The notes: generated by a model from the sequence alone, not told the origin. A stretch of DNA of 64,000 nucleotides from Nocardia brasiliensis (GCF_011801125.1 NZ_CP046171.1:2976001-3040000), one strand, 5' to 3'. Shown: positions 26,883 through 35,641, counted from the first letter of the stretch. Translations and numbers: made by a program.

Positions 26883-27740
26883 TCAGGCCGGGATCAGCCT
26901 GCCCATCGAGTGGATCTCGTTCACGTCGTTACCCGTGATGAAAGACCATGGGGCGGTGAAGTATCCGTTGTTGCCCCAATTCGGGCCCCAGGAGTTCTCG
27001 ATGGTCACGCCTTTGGCGTCGTAGCCGACGATGGTGACCTCGTGCCCGCCGAGAATCCGCTCGCCGCGGGACGGGTTGTAATTGTAATTGGTGCCGTCGA
27101 GGCTTTCGAAACTCTCCCTGACCTCGAATCCGAACGGTACCGGCAGGCCGGCGGCGATCGCGCTCTTGATATTGGTGACGATATCGCCCTTGGTGAGATC
27201 CTTGGCGCCGGACAGCTTGTAGTGCGCGGCGTTCGCGCGTTCCGCGGCGTCGGGCTGGGTGGTGTAGTCGAAATCGCCCTGCCAATAGTCGGCTTTGGTG
27301 TCTATGCCCTGTTGCTGCTCCAACGGCAGTGCCACGCCGGCGTAGGTGCCCTCGTCGTTGCCCTTCGCGATCTGCGAGTAGATGAACATCGGCGCCATCG
27401 GACTGCCTGCGATCTGCTGCTCGTGCATCAGAATGCCGTAGCCGGTGTAGCCGGTCGCCCAGGTCACGCACGAGCCGACCGGTCCCTGATCGCCCGCGGG
27501 TAACGCGTACTGCCGCAACGAGTACGACGCGGGCGGTGCCCCGACCGCGCCCACCTGCACCGGCAGCGCCAGGCCGACGGTGGTGTCGCGGCTGAGGCTG
27601 TCGCGCGCGGCGGTCCGGTCGAGCCCGAAGGCGTGGTGGGCGATTTCGGGCTTTTCCGGTTCCGCGTGTGCGAGAGCGGGCAGGGCGAGGCTGATCCCCA
27701 CCGCGCAGACGAGTGCGGTGGACAATCGCGAATTATGCAA
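26883..27740 (-). CDS. Secreted C1A papain-like cysteine protease
   Basis: A 285-residue exported protease. I set the start at a TTG (27740) because GGAGGAA lies just upstream and a clean signal peptide (MHNSRLSTALVC..., ending ALAHA) follows; the ATG at 27779 would place 13 polar residues before it. The papain triad is complete: Q85 and C91 in GDQGPVGSCVTW, His in GGHEVTIVGYD, Asn in IENSWGPNWG. The pro-region is short or absent. Bacterial secreted papain homologues are uncommon; a role in envelope remodelling, nutrition or interaction with hosts or predators is possible. Confidence 0.85.
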   Translation of the reverse strand: MHNSRLSTALVCAVGISLALPALAHAEPEKPEIAHHAFGLDRTAARDSLSRDTTVGLALPVQVGAVGAPPASYSLRQYALPAGDQGPVGSCVTWATGYTGYGILMHEQQIAGSPMAPMFIYSQIAKGNDEGTYAGVALPLEQQQGIDTKADYWQGDFDYTTQPDAAERANAAHYKLSGAKDLTKGDIVTNIKSAIAAGLPVPFGFEVRESFESLDGTNYNYNPSRGERILGGHEVTIVGYDAKGVTIENSWGPNWGNNGYFTAPWSFITGNDVNEIHSMGRLIPA

Positions 27741-28048
27741 GGTTCCTCCAGGAATAATTGGACAGGAATCGTCGAACACGACAGGGAGAGAGCGGAGTTC
27801 GAACGCTTCCGAATGGAACGAGCAGTGAACTGAACAAGGAGTGTTTCACGTAGTGGGCGCGGCGGCAACGTACAAATCGGTCTGATTCATTTAAGGAATC
27901 GTTAACAGCGATGTCTCGCCAGTAAATTCAGGCAACTCGCCCAATTGTCCGTGCGCGGGCGGCGAACATATTGCGGCCTGGATAGGGAATGTGTAGCGTG
28001 CCAGTACATTTCCGTCGGGAAGTAGCGGGGCGCTCGGAAGGATGAGAT
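27741..28048. promoter_or_regulatory. AT-richer divergent control region between two cysteine-protease genes
   Basis: This 308-bp gap is visibly richer in A and T than its surroundings and contains no convincing gene. For the rightward gene, TTGCGG (27971-27976), 17 bp, TAGCGT (27994-27999) forms a candidate promoter; the same TAGCGT -10 is used before the EamA gene. Confidence 0.4.
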
Positions 28049-28699
28049 GTGGCATCGAAATGGAAACTGCTCTGCGCGCCCGCCGCACTGTGCCTGGCCC
28101 TCGCGGTGCACGCGAGCGCGGCCGCCGATCCGGACGCGGCCGGGTGGGCCGGGGGGCGGTCCTTCGGGTTGGTGGTGACGCCGGGACTACCGGCGGTTCC
28201 CGAACCACGCTCGGCCGTCTTCGGTGCGCAGACGTTGCCGTACCTACAGCAGACGCAGAGCGCGGCGCAGTGGTGCTGGGCGGCCGACGGTTCGTCCATC
28301 GCGACGTATCTGCACAAGCCGATCAGTCAAAGTCAGTACTGCGCACTGGTGCACGGTGCGGACGCGTCGGGCAGCTGCCCCGATCAGCAGGCGTCGCTGG
28401 AGGAGATCGCCGCAGCGTTCCGCAAGATCGGCTTCGGCGCGGCCGTCGGCGCTCCGCTGTCGATGACGAAGGTGGTCGACGAGATCTCGGCCAACCGGCC
28501 GATCCTCACCGGTATCGCGTGGACGGCGGGCGGTGGGCACGCGCAGGTGATCTACGGCTTCGACGTCGACGCGGGCACCATCACCTACGGCGACCCGTGG
28601 CCGACCTCGCGCCGCAGCGTCACGCAGGCGCTCGATTCCTACACCCAGAACCCGGACTGGGTGTGGTTCGGCGAAGACTACGGCATCGCGGCCCGATGA
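28049..28699 (+). CDS. Secreted papain-like (C39/C70 type) cysteine protease
   Basis: A 216-residue exported protein with a signal peptide (about 1-26). The active-site block is AAQWCWAADGSSIATYL (Cys about 76), with GGGHAQVIYGFD providing His and TYGDPWP the Asp. The W-C-W-A-A motif and size fit the AvrRpt2-like C70 or C39_2 papain-like group, distinct from the C1A protease encoded next door. GTG start at 28049 with GAAGGATGAG upstream. It is coupled by a 4-bp overlap to a lipoprotein gene that may be its partner or inhibitor. Confidence 0.82.
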   Translation: MASKWKLLCAPAALCLALAVHASAAADPDAAGWAGGRSFGLVVTPGLPAVPEPRSAVFGAQTLPYLQQTQSAAQWCWAADGSSIATYLHKPISQSQYCALVHGADASGSCPDQQASLEEIAAAFRKIGFGAAVGAPLSMTKVVDEISANRPILTGIAWTAGGGHAQVIYGFDVDAGTITYGDPWPTSRRSVTQALDSYTQNPDWVWFGEDYGIAAR

Positions 28700-29271
28700 A
28701 CGGGTGGCGCGCGGCGCTCGTGCTCGCCGCCGGGCTCGTGCTCGCCGGATGTTCGAATCATGATCGGGCCGTGGGGAATTGGCTCATCGAACCGGAACAG
28801 GCGGCGATCGACCGCGCGCTCGACGCGCCGGAGGCGCAACGCCTCGCGGTCTCGTTCCGCCGCTCGCAGGACCCAGGTGCCACGGGCGATGCCGTGCCGC
28901 GGCGGGTCGGTGCGGCGGTCACGGTGTACGCGACCGACCCGCGAGCCGACCGGTCGGTGACCGTCGAGCACGTCGGCATCGAGTCGTATATCGCTGTGCC
29001 GGTGCGTATTTCCGGACGTGACGCGCCCGACACCATGCAGCTGGAGCCGACGCCGCCGTATCGGCCGCGCGCGATGGCGACCGGCGTGGAGGAGACGAGC
29101 CTGCCGAGGCCCGCCGCGGCCAGGCTGCTGCTCGACTATCCGACCCACACCTGGTTCGCGTGGACGCCGAACAAGCTCACGGTGCTGTCCTCGGGAGCGC
29201 TACCAGGGTTGGCGGGCAAGGAATTCGACGCGGCGGGCTTCCGCGCCGACTTCGGCCGCCGGGCGCCGTAA
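28696..29271 (+). CDS. Lipoprotein of unknown function, coupled to the protease
   Basis: A 191-residue lipoprotein: short signal ending in LVLAGCS (Cys about 19), then a beta-rich domain with no cysteine (VTVYATDPRADRSVTVEHVGIESYIAVPVRI). The ATG at 28696 overlaps the protease stop (ATGA), so the two are made together. A chaperone, anchor or inhibitor of the protease would be plausible. I do not recognise a family. Confidence 0.7.
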   Translation: MNGWRAALVLAAGLVLAGCSNHDRAVGNWLIEPEQAAIDRALDAPEAQRLAVSFRRSQDPGATGDAVPRRVGAAVTVYATDPRADRSVTVEHVGIESYIAVPVRISGRDAPDTMQLEPTPPYRPRAMATGVEETSLPRPAAARLLLDYPTHTWFAWTPNKLTVLSSGALPGLAGKEFDAAGFRADFGRRAP

Positions 29272-29321
29272 GCTTCGGTACCGGCGCGTTCTCGGGTCGC
29301 TCATCGGGCAATCCCTCAGCA

Positions 29322-29678
29322 ATGAATCTTGTTCTTGGGGCAGTCGTATCGGAATTCGGTCACCCTTGTGGGGTGGAGCCCGAACAGTACCCGACGGCCA
29401 CCTCGGCCGACGCCGTGGCCGCGCGGCAGAGCGCGGCATCGCACCGATCCGCGGGGGGAACCTGGTACGACCGCATGGTCCCGCAGTTGGAGAAGATGGC
29501 GTACGAGGTGTGCGACCAGCAAGCGGCCCAGCAGATCCACGAGATCAAGCGCCGCCACGCCACCTCGCTGTTTCCCGGCGACCTCGAGGCCTGTACCGGT
29601 GCGGACCTCGCACAGCTGCGCGCCGTGATCGGCGCGGTCCGCCGCCGCACCGAACTCGACGAAGACCCACCCGAGTGA
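29322..29678 (+). CDS. Small soluble hypothetical protein
   Basis: An ORF of 118 residues with convincing codon pattern but an uncertain start (ATG 29322 or GTG 29373, neither with a clear ribosome site). It is charged and largely helical (VPQLEKMAYEVCDQQAAQQIHEIKRRH...), with no signal or membrane segment. Its stop faces that of the F420-type gene across 10 bp. Nothing in it suggests a function. Confidence 0.45.
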   Translation: MNLVLGAVVSEFGHPCGVEPEQYPTATSADAVAARQSAASHRSAGGTWYDRMVPQLEKMAYEVCDQQAAQQIHEIKRRHATSLFPGDLEACTGADLAQLRAVIGAVRRRTELDEDPPE

Positions 29679-29688
29679 ACCGGGCTGC

Positions 29689-30819
29689 TCAATGGCGGCG
29701 CAGGCGCGCCGCCAGCCAGAGCACGACACCGTAGCCGAAGGCGGCGTCCGCGGCGGAAACCAAAGCGGCCGTGGGGAAGACGATGGCATGGCGCAGCCCC
29801 GCATCGGCCAGGGCGTGGATGCGGCGCAGGATCTCCGGGGGCGTGCCGATCATCAGCCACTCGTGCAGCACCTCGTCGGGCACCTCCGCGATGGCCGCGC
29901 GCACCTCGGCTCTGGTCAGCCGGTGCGGCATGAGATCAATGAGCCCCCGAAAGCCTTCGCCGAACGGATGTTTCGCGCCACAGCGGTCCCACACCGGGTG
30001 CGGTGCGAGCAGGCCGAGGTAGCGGATCGACGACGCGCGCAGCAACCGCTGGATGCCCGACTGCGTTCGCGCGGTGAGCATTTGGATCATCTGCGCGGGA
30101 ACGATGGCGGCCGGATCGCGATCGGCGGCGCGGGCGGCGTTGTGCACCAGCCCAAGTCGTCGCTCGTACTCCTGCGGTGACTGGGTCTCCCACGGATACC
30201 AGCCGTCGGCGTAGCGTCCGGTCAGTTCGAGCATCCGTGGTCCGTGTGCGCCGAGCCAGATCTGGGGCATCCGGCCCGCAGGCGGGCGCAGATCCATCGG
30301 CGCACCGTCGATTCGGTAGTACTTCCCGGCGAAGTCGAGCGGTTCGGTCGAGGTGAGCGCCGCGCGGATCACCTGCAGCGCCTCCTCGAGCCGAGCGACC
30401 GGGCGATTCCAGGTGAACCCGTAGGGATCGAGGTTCTCTCGTTCCCCCGACCCGAGGCCGAGGATGGGCGGCGCCTTGGTCATGTGCGCGAGGGTGGCGA
30501 AGGTTTGGGCGAGCAGCACCGGATGTCGGCGATGCGGGTCCGCCACCCCGACGCCCAACTGCACCCGCCCTGCGCCCGCCGCCAGGTGCGCGAGCAGCGG
30601 AGCGTAATCGAATTGTTCGTCCGGGCTGCTGATCTGCTTCGCCTGCGGCGTGAATTCGGTATCCCAGATGGCCCGCGGGAAGATGCTGATCAAATGATCC
30701 GGGGCCAGCACCGAATCCAGCTTGCCGAGCCGGGCCATCCGCACCACGAAGCGCCCGGCGCTCAGCGGCGGGTTGACCCCGGCCATCGTGCCCACCGCGA
30801 ATGATCGTGCCTCCGACAC
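29689..30819 (-). CDS. F420-dependent LLM oxidoreductase, fPKR-like
   Basis: A 376-residue luciferase-like (beta/alpha)8 enzyme. Landmarks include APDHLISIFPR, LGVGVADPHRRHP, ILGLGSGERENLDPYGFTWNRPVARLEEALQVIR, and MPQIWLGAHGPRMLELTGRYADGWYPW. From memory, these resemble the mycobacterial phthiodiolone ketoreductase, including a KHPFGEGFRGLIDLMP block near residue 270. Cofactor F420 is therefore likely, with a ketone on a lipid or other hydrophobic substrate as the possible target. No PDIM genes are nearby, so the real substrate is unknown. Confidence 0.85.
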   Translation of the reverse strand: MSEARSFAVGTMAGVNPPLSAGRFVVRMARLGKLDSVLAPDHLISIFPRAIWDTEFTPQAKQISSPDEQFDYAPLLAHLAAGAGRVQLGVGVADPHRRHPVLLAQTFATLAHMTKAPPILGLGSGERENLDPYGFTWNRPVARLEEALQVIRAALTSTEPLDFAGKYYRIDGAPMDLRPPAGRMPQIWLGAHGPRMLELTGRYADGWYPWETQSPQEYERRLGLVHNAARAADRDPAAIVPAQMIQMLTARTQSGIQRLLRASSIRYLGLLAPHPVWDRCGAKHPFGEGFRGLIDLMPHRLTRAEVRAAIAEVPDEVLHEWLMIGTPPEILRRIHALADAGLRHAIVFPTAALVSAADAAFGYGVVLWLAARLRRH

Positions 30820-30932
30820 CGGCGTCCCCTCTCGACCAGCATGCCCGCGTCAGGCACCCACCCGATTATCCAGACCGCCACCGCACCCGTCCGGCGAATG
30901 CGCGGGTGTCGTTCAGCTTCTGGCGTCGGCGG

Positions 30933-31223
30933 TCAGCCGTTGTCCTGATCAATGGAAACGATTGTGCCGGTGCGGGCGTCGATCGCCACCTCGTAGCCGC
31001 CGCCCGTTCGCGTCATGACGTCGATCTCCCATTTGGGCGTGCCGTCGGAAGTGTCGAATTCGATCGATTGCACGGTCGCGCCCATCAGCGCGGTGCGTGC
31101 CGCGTCGAGCGCCTGCTGCTCGGTGACCGCGGGTTCCGCTGTGGCCGTCGCGCCACCGCCGATCAGCGCGACGGCCAGCGCCGCGCCGACCGTCAGTGTG
31201 CGCAGGTGAGAGCCGATGAACAT
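30933..31223 (-). CDS. Secreted PepSY-domain protein
   Basis: A 96-residue protein with a signal peptide (about 1-29, ending ATAEP) and one PepSY domain: TEQQALDAARTAL, then IEFDTSDGTPKWEIDVMTRTGGGYEVAIDARTG. PepSY modules are small extracytoplasmic domains associated with protease inhibition or sensing. Its GTVLSIDQ-like ending completes the domain. It is downstream of the small membrane-protein gene on the same strand, with a 121-bp gap, and is perhaps an independent unit. Confidence 0.82.
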   Translation of the reverse strand: MFIGSHLRTLTVGAALAVALIGGGATATAEPAVTEQQALDAARTALMGATVQSIEFDTSDGTPKWEIDVMTRTGGGYEVAIDARTGTIVSIDQDNG

Positions 31224-31344
31224 GGTGATCCTCCTCAGTCGGTGACGCCGATGGCGCGATCCGAGACCGGTGGCCGCTGTCGCGCCCTTTCGCAGGGAAC
31301 TACCACCGACGTTCGGTTGTATGCGTCCGGCCGGGAGCCTGGCG

Positions 31345-31566
31345 TCACGGTTGGCGGGTGACGCGGCGTTTCGCGCGGTAGGGCTGGACGAACATGTACC
31401 AGCCGGTGCCCATCAGGAGGAATAGCGGTGCGAGTGGCAGGTAGAAAATCCACGGGGCCGATTCGGTGGCTCCGAGTGCCGCGGCGACGAACGCGATGAC
31501 GACGGTCACGGTGAACGTCATCGACATCCAGCGGTGCAGCTGCCGGTTGTTCTTATTCCAGCTCAT
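31345..31566 (-). CDS. Small two-helix membrane protein
   Basis: A 73-residue protein (MSWNKNNRQLHRWMSMTF...) with two membrane helices and a positively charged C-terminal tail (YRAKRRVTRQP). The ATG at 31566 is preceded by AAAGGAGAAGG. The RQLHRWMSMTF opening is like that of PepSY-associated or cytochrome-b-like membrane proteins that start a TM after an HRW motif. It lies between the Lcp gene and the PepSY gene on the same strand, so a small envelope operon is possible. Confidence 0.7.
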   Translation of the reverse strand: MSWNKNNRQLHRWMSMTFTVTVVIAFVAAALGATESAPWIFYLPLAPLFLLMGTGWYMFVQPYRAKRRVTRQP

Positions 31567-31670
31567 GACCTTCTCCTTTGCGGGACGACGCGGTGCGTCG
31601 AAGGCAGTGCACTGGATTATCGCGACGGCCGAATCGATATGCCGTTCTTCGAGCGGCAAGTCGCGGATTT

Positions 31671-32909
31671 TCAGCGTGGGGGCTGGTTCATATCTCTATT
31701 CCACTGCGGGATTTCTATGCTGATCGGCAGCCGGAGCTCGGCCAGATAGATCAGGGCGGCCTGGCGCAGGAATTCGTCGAACAACCAGTAGGCTTCCGGC
31801 GCGAGCGGTACCACGGGCAGCAGTCCTTCGCGCACCGCGATGAACGGGCCCCAGCTCACCCGCAGCAGCGGATCCCAGACCGGTTCCCTGGGGATGGCCA
31901 ATCCGTCGGCGATCCTGTCGCCGAGCAGGAATCGGGTGAACGCGCCGAGCACCGGTTTGCTCAGGACCGCGAGGTCGAGATGCACGCCGAGCCGCAGCAA
32001 CCGATCGGCCAGGGCGGTGCCTTCCGGAGTCGGCGCGATGATCGGGTCGAGGACCTGTGCCGCCTGCGCGTCCGCCTCGGACCATGAGCCGGGAATGTAC
32101 TCGTCGCGGACGCCGAGCAGGTGCGCACAGACCTGCCACGAGTGCAGGAACGCCTCCGACTCGTGCGCGGGAATAGGCACCTGCCACGCCCGCAGGTGCT
32201 TCATGACGGTGGTCGGCAGGCTGTGCCAGGTGACCATCAGGTCGTTCTGGCTGATCGGGATGTCCTCGGCCGCCGCGTGCATCCAGTGCGGGGACTGCGG
32301 CAGCAGATGCCGCACGGCGGCGTGCACCAGGCGGGTCTTGACGCACGTCACGACCATTTCGCCGTCGGGGGCATAGGCATTCGCGGTGCCGATGTCGTAG
32401 CCGAGCTTCGCGGTCTTGGAGATGCGGTCCTTCAGATCGTGACCGCCCTTGGAGTAATAGACCGCCCGCGCCTCCTTGGGGATGACGGTGCTCATCATGC
32501 CGCTGGCCAACCCGTACAGCACGCCGAGGTACAGCCCCCGCTTCTTGTTGAACTCGATCGCGGTGCCGAGCTTGCCCTGGTCGGTCCACGGCGGGAGCCT
32601 GCGCGCGTACTCCATGAAATCGCGTAGCTCCGTGGGCAATTCGGCAGGCAGCGGCTGGCTGTTGCGGGTCCAGGTGCGCAGCGCGTCGTTGACCCCGGCC
32701 ACTTCATGGCGTTCCAGCAGCGCCGCGACCACCTGGTCTGCCTCGGGATCCCACACGGTCAGCGGGTCGGCGCCGGCGCCGCTGCCTGCCACCGAACCGT
32801 CCGGTGACCACGTCCACGGTTGCGCCCGTACCGGTGCCGTCGCCGCCAGCGCGCCTGCCGCGCCTGCCGCGCCGACCTTCAACGCGTTCCGTCTGCTGAT
32901 TCGATCCAT
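31671..32909 (-). CDS. lcp: Latex clearing protein (rubber oxygenase)
   Basis: A 412-residue DUF2236/MpaB-family b-type haem oxygenase. A Tat signal (RISRRNALKVGAAG) precedes a mature protein with the rubber-oxygenase signature: RGLYLGVLYGLASGMMSTVIP, AVYYSKGGHDLKDRISKTAKL, and RLVHAAVRHLLPQSPHW. By the Streptomyces K30 numbering (R164, K167, T168 and haem ligand H198), the equivalents are R162, K165, T166 and H196. The enzyme cleaves poly(cis-1,4-isoprene) outside the cell. GAGGAG sits eight bases before the ATG. No divergent lcpR-like regulator is seen. Confidence 0.88.
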   Translation of the reverse strand: MDRISRRNALKVGAAGAAGALAATAPVRAQPWTWSPDGSVAGSGAGADPLTVWDPEADQVVAALLERHEVAGVNDALRTWTRNSQPLPAELPTELRDFMEYARRLPPWTDQGKLGTAIEFNKKRGLYLGVLYGLASGMMSTVIPKEARAVYYSKGGHDLKDRISKTAKLGYDIGTANAYAPDGEMVVTCVKTRLVHAAVRHLLPQSPHWMHAAAEDIPISQNDLMVTWHSLPTTVMKHLRAWQVPIPAHESEAFLHSWQVCAHLLGVRDEYIPGSWSEADAQAAQVLDPIIAPTPEGTALADRLLRLGVHLDLAVLSKPVLGAFTRFLLGDRIADGLAIPREPVWDPLLRVSWGPFIAVREGLLPVVPLAPEAYWLFDEFLRQAALIYLAELRLPISIEIPQWNRDMNQPPR

Positions 32910-32978
32910 GGCGATACTCCTCGCTGAGTTGACGCCACCCTGTCGCGCCGGGCCGGAACGCGTCGCGCCGATCCGCGC

Positions 32979-33368
32979 TTAGAGTGTGAGAATTGTCATT
33001 AACTTATCAAGGCAGGGGCTGGTTCGGGTCGAGTTCGGATATTTCGGGGAATATCGATGCATAACTTGAATATCTGCTGCGACCGGCAGGTGCTTCTCGC
33101 GAAGATCTCCGTCCTGCTCTGTGAAGAAGAATCGATAACTTAGTGCTCCACTCGCCGCGTGGAAGCGCAGCGCCGTCGATGCCGTCAGCCGAGCACCGGG
33201 GAAGTTCGTGCGCATCACCGACCGCGGGTCACGCGCCCGCCTGATCGCCCGCGATCGGGACAGCGTGGCCTCGTCGAGAGCGGCGGCCTCGACCACCGCG
33301 GCCACTGGTTGGGTGATGGCGCGATTCCAGGGTTGCGCGGCGGCGGCGAATCCGTCGTCACCTGGCAC
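32979..33368 (-). pseudogene. Remnant of a flavoprotein-oxidase gene (N-terminal fragment)
   Basis: A GTG at 33368, 15 bp after the acyl-CoA synthetase stop, opens a 129-codon frame whose first 34 residues read as the start of an FAD-binding oxidase: PGDDGFAAAAQPWNRAI, then TQPVAAVVEAA. After ALDEA the family pattern disappears and the rest has no coding character I recognise. This looks like the 5' stub of a berberine-bridge-type oxidoreductase, possibly formed by deletion. The gap to 32910 holds no other gene. Confidence 0.4.
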
Positions 33369-33382
33369 CGGGATTGGCCAGG

Positions 33383-34996
33383 TCAGAGTGAGGTCGGTGG
33401 TGCGAGGTCGGCCAGGGCCATCGCCGCGAGGGCGCCGCGGTCGAGCGTGCCGATGCCGGTGTGGGGGAGTTCCTCGACGAACCGGATATCGCGGGGAACC
33501 TTGCTGTGGGCGAGGCGATCCGCGAGGTAGGCACGGACCTCGTCGCCGCCGAGATCGCCGTCGGCGATGAGGAACGCGGCCGGGCGCTCGCCGAGTTCGT
33601 CGTCGGGAACGCCGAGCACGGCGGCCTCGGTGATCTTGGGGTGCCGATGCAGCACGTCCTCGACCTCGCCGGGAAAGACGATCGCGGTGCCGGAGACGAT
33701 CATGTCGTGCGCGCGGCCGTCGATGAACAGCCGGCCCGACGCGTCGAAATGTCCGACGTCGCCGGTGCGAACGAGCCCGTCGGCGCCGTTCTCGCCGCTC
33801 CCGGAGTATCCGCTGGCAGTGCGCGAGCTGCCCACGTACACAGTGCCTTTGATGCCCGGAGTGGCTACCGGCACGCCGTTGTCGAAGAGCCGCACGATGA
33901 CGCCGGCCGGTGGCTTGCCGACGGTGCCCGGCGCCGCGATCCAGTCCTGCGGGGTGGCGACGGTGGCGATGCCGGTCTCGGTGCGCCCGTAGACGTTGTA
34001 GAGCACCGGACCGAACAGTTCGACGGCGCGCGAGCCCAGCGCCGAGGGCAGGCTGTCGCCCGCGCACACGAGGAGGCGCAGGCTGCTCGTGTCGTGTCCC
34101 CGGATCTCCTCGGCACCGATGTCCAGCAGTCCACGCAGCATTGCTGGCATCAAAACGACTGCGGTGCAGCGGTACTCCTGGATCTGCGCCAGGGCGCGCC
34201 GGGCGTCGAACCGGCCGTGCAGCACCACCGTGCACCCGAGGGAGAGCGACGTGATGAACTGCGTCAACCCCGCACGGTGGAACAGCGGCGCGCACTGCAG
34301 GGTGACGCCACCGCTGCGGTATGGCACTCGCTCCAACAATTGTGCTGCGGCCAACGGGGTTTCGGCTTGGCTCGGTACCCCCTTCGGCGGTCCGCTGGTG
34401 CCTTCGGTGAGCATCACGAAGCCGCCCTGGATCGCGGGCACGGGCGGCGGGGTGACGACCCGGTGTTTCGCGGCGAGCGTGTCTAGACGCTTGACCTCGG
34501 GGCCGAGCTCCGCTGTGGCCGAGGCGAACTCGTCGTCGGCGAGGATCGCCCCGACGCCCTCGCCCGCGACGGCATCGGCCAGTCGATTCGCGTCGAAGCC
34601 GGTGTGCAGCAACACCACCCGCGCACCGATCTTCGCACCGGCGATCAAGGCCTGTACCAGGCCGCGATGATCGCGGCACAGCACGCCGATCCGGGTCCGC
34701 GCCGAGACGCCGTTGGCCAGCCAGGACTGGGCCAGCGCGTTGGTGCTGTGCGCGAGTTCGCGATAGGTGAGCAGGCCGGATTCGTCGACGAGCGCGATCC
34801 GGTCCGGGTAGCGCCGCGCCGCGACCTGCACCGGCCCCGCGATCGGTCCCAGCTCGCGCACCGAACGGCTGGTGTGTGCGAGCTGATCCGGGCGGCGCAG
34901 ATCGATCGCCCCGGCGCGCTGCAGCACCGTGACCTGCCGCACCTGGGTCGGCACCGTGCGGACGCGGCGAAACAACGTCAGGTGCACTCGTTCCAT
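33383..34996 (-). CDS. Acyl-CoA synthetase-like AMP-binding protein
   Basis: A 537-residue adenylate-forming protein (ATG 34996; an ATG at 35014 is also possible). It has a P-loop-like block TEGTSGPPKGVPSQ (unusual TEGTSG), YGRTETGIA (A5), RTGDVGHFDASGRLFIDGRAHDMI (A7-A8) and a C-terminal domain. In the A10 region LPHTGIGTLDR the invariant lysine of GK[IV]xR is threonine, so adenylation may be weak or absent. Located near lcp, it might act on isoprenoid acids from rubber cleavage, which is only an inference. The fragment at 33368 follows. Confidence 0.85.
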   Translation of the reverse strand: MERVHLTLFRRVRTVPTQVRQVTVLQRAGAIDLRRPDQLAHTSRSVRELGPIAGPVQVAARRYPDRIALVDESGLLTYRELAHSTNALAQSWLANGVSARTRIGVLCRDHRGLVQALIAGAKIGARVVLLHTGFDANRLADAVAGEGVGAILADDEFASATAELGPEVKRLDTLAAKHRVVTPPPVPAIQGGFVMLTEGTSGPPKGVPSQAETPLAAAQLLERVPYRSGGVTLQCAPLFHRAGLTQFITSLSLGCTVVLHGRFDARRALAQIQEYRCTAVVLMPAMLRGLLDIGAEEIRGHDTSSLRLLVCAGDSLPSALGSRAVELFGPVLYNVYGRTETGIATVATPQDWIAAPGTVGKPPAGVIVRLFDNGVPVATPGIKGTVYVGSSRTASGYSGSGENGADGLVRTGDVGHFDASGRLFIDGRAHDMIVSGTAIVFPGEVEDVLHRHPKITEAAVLGVPDDELGERPAAFLIADGDLGGDEVRAYLADRLAHSKVPRDIRFVEELPHTGIGTLDRGALAAMALADLAPPTSL

Positions 34997-35161
34997 CGCC
35001 TCATCACAATGCATCGCGCGCCCGTGGCGCTATTGACAATTGACTCAATGTGACTGTTCGAATCCTGGTAATTCGTAGACCCTCGTCGATGGTTGTGCAC
35101 CTCGACGAGATTCGCGGTTCTCGCGGCCAGGATTTGACAATCCGGGCTGATGGGCTGAGCT

Positions 35162-35641
35162 TCAGCAAGCCACGCCGGCGAGCTGTCGTGCGCGTGCGGT
35201 GGCGGCGGCCCGGGCCGCCGCGGCGATCGCCACCACCGGCGGCACCCAGCGGGCCTGGTCGGGGGCGATCTTCCAGCAGGCGGTGCCGTTGGCGAGCCGG
35301 GTCGGCGGCAGCGGGATGCTCGCGCCGTCGGTGTGCACGACGGCCCCCGCCTCGCGCAACGCCGCGATCGCACGCGCCGCCTTGGCAGTGCCGACGACCA
35401 GGTGCAATTCGCGTCGACGCGCGCCGGGCAACTCGACGACCGGGCCGAGCAGGTTGTTCGCGTGCATGAACCGGGAGACGTCACCGGCCAGCTCACCGGT
35501 GAGTTCGACCGCGGCGACCCGCTCGCCGGTGATCAGGCAGCGGCCGTTGGCGGTCTCGGTGACGGTCCAGCCGCGTTCGCGGTAGTCGTGCGCTGCGTGC
35601 ACGCCGGCCGCGGTGACGGGACTCTGGAACGTCGCAGGCAC
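35162..35641 (-). CDS. Small soluble protein, possibly prim-pol-like
   Basis: A 159-residue soluble protein. I chose the GTG at 35641 because a TGGAGA ribosome site sits eight bases upstream; the upstream in-frame ATG gives extra unlikely sequence. The pattern GWTVTETANGRCLITGERVAAVEL, PVVELPGARRRELHLVVG and the closing LANGTACWKIAPDQARWVPPVVAIA resembles small actinobacterial proteins annotated as primase/polymerase-like domains, but I am not certain. No active-site motif is recognisable. A 12-bp palindrome lies about 70 bp upstream. Confidence 0.55.
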   Translation of the reverse strand: MPATFQSPVTAAGVHAAHDYRERGWTVTETANGRCLITGERVAAVELTGELAGDVSRFMHANNLLGPVVELPGARRRELHLVVGTAKAARAIAALREAGAVVHTDGASIPLPPTRLANGTACWKIAPDQARWVPPVVAIAAAARAAATARARQLAGVAC

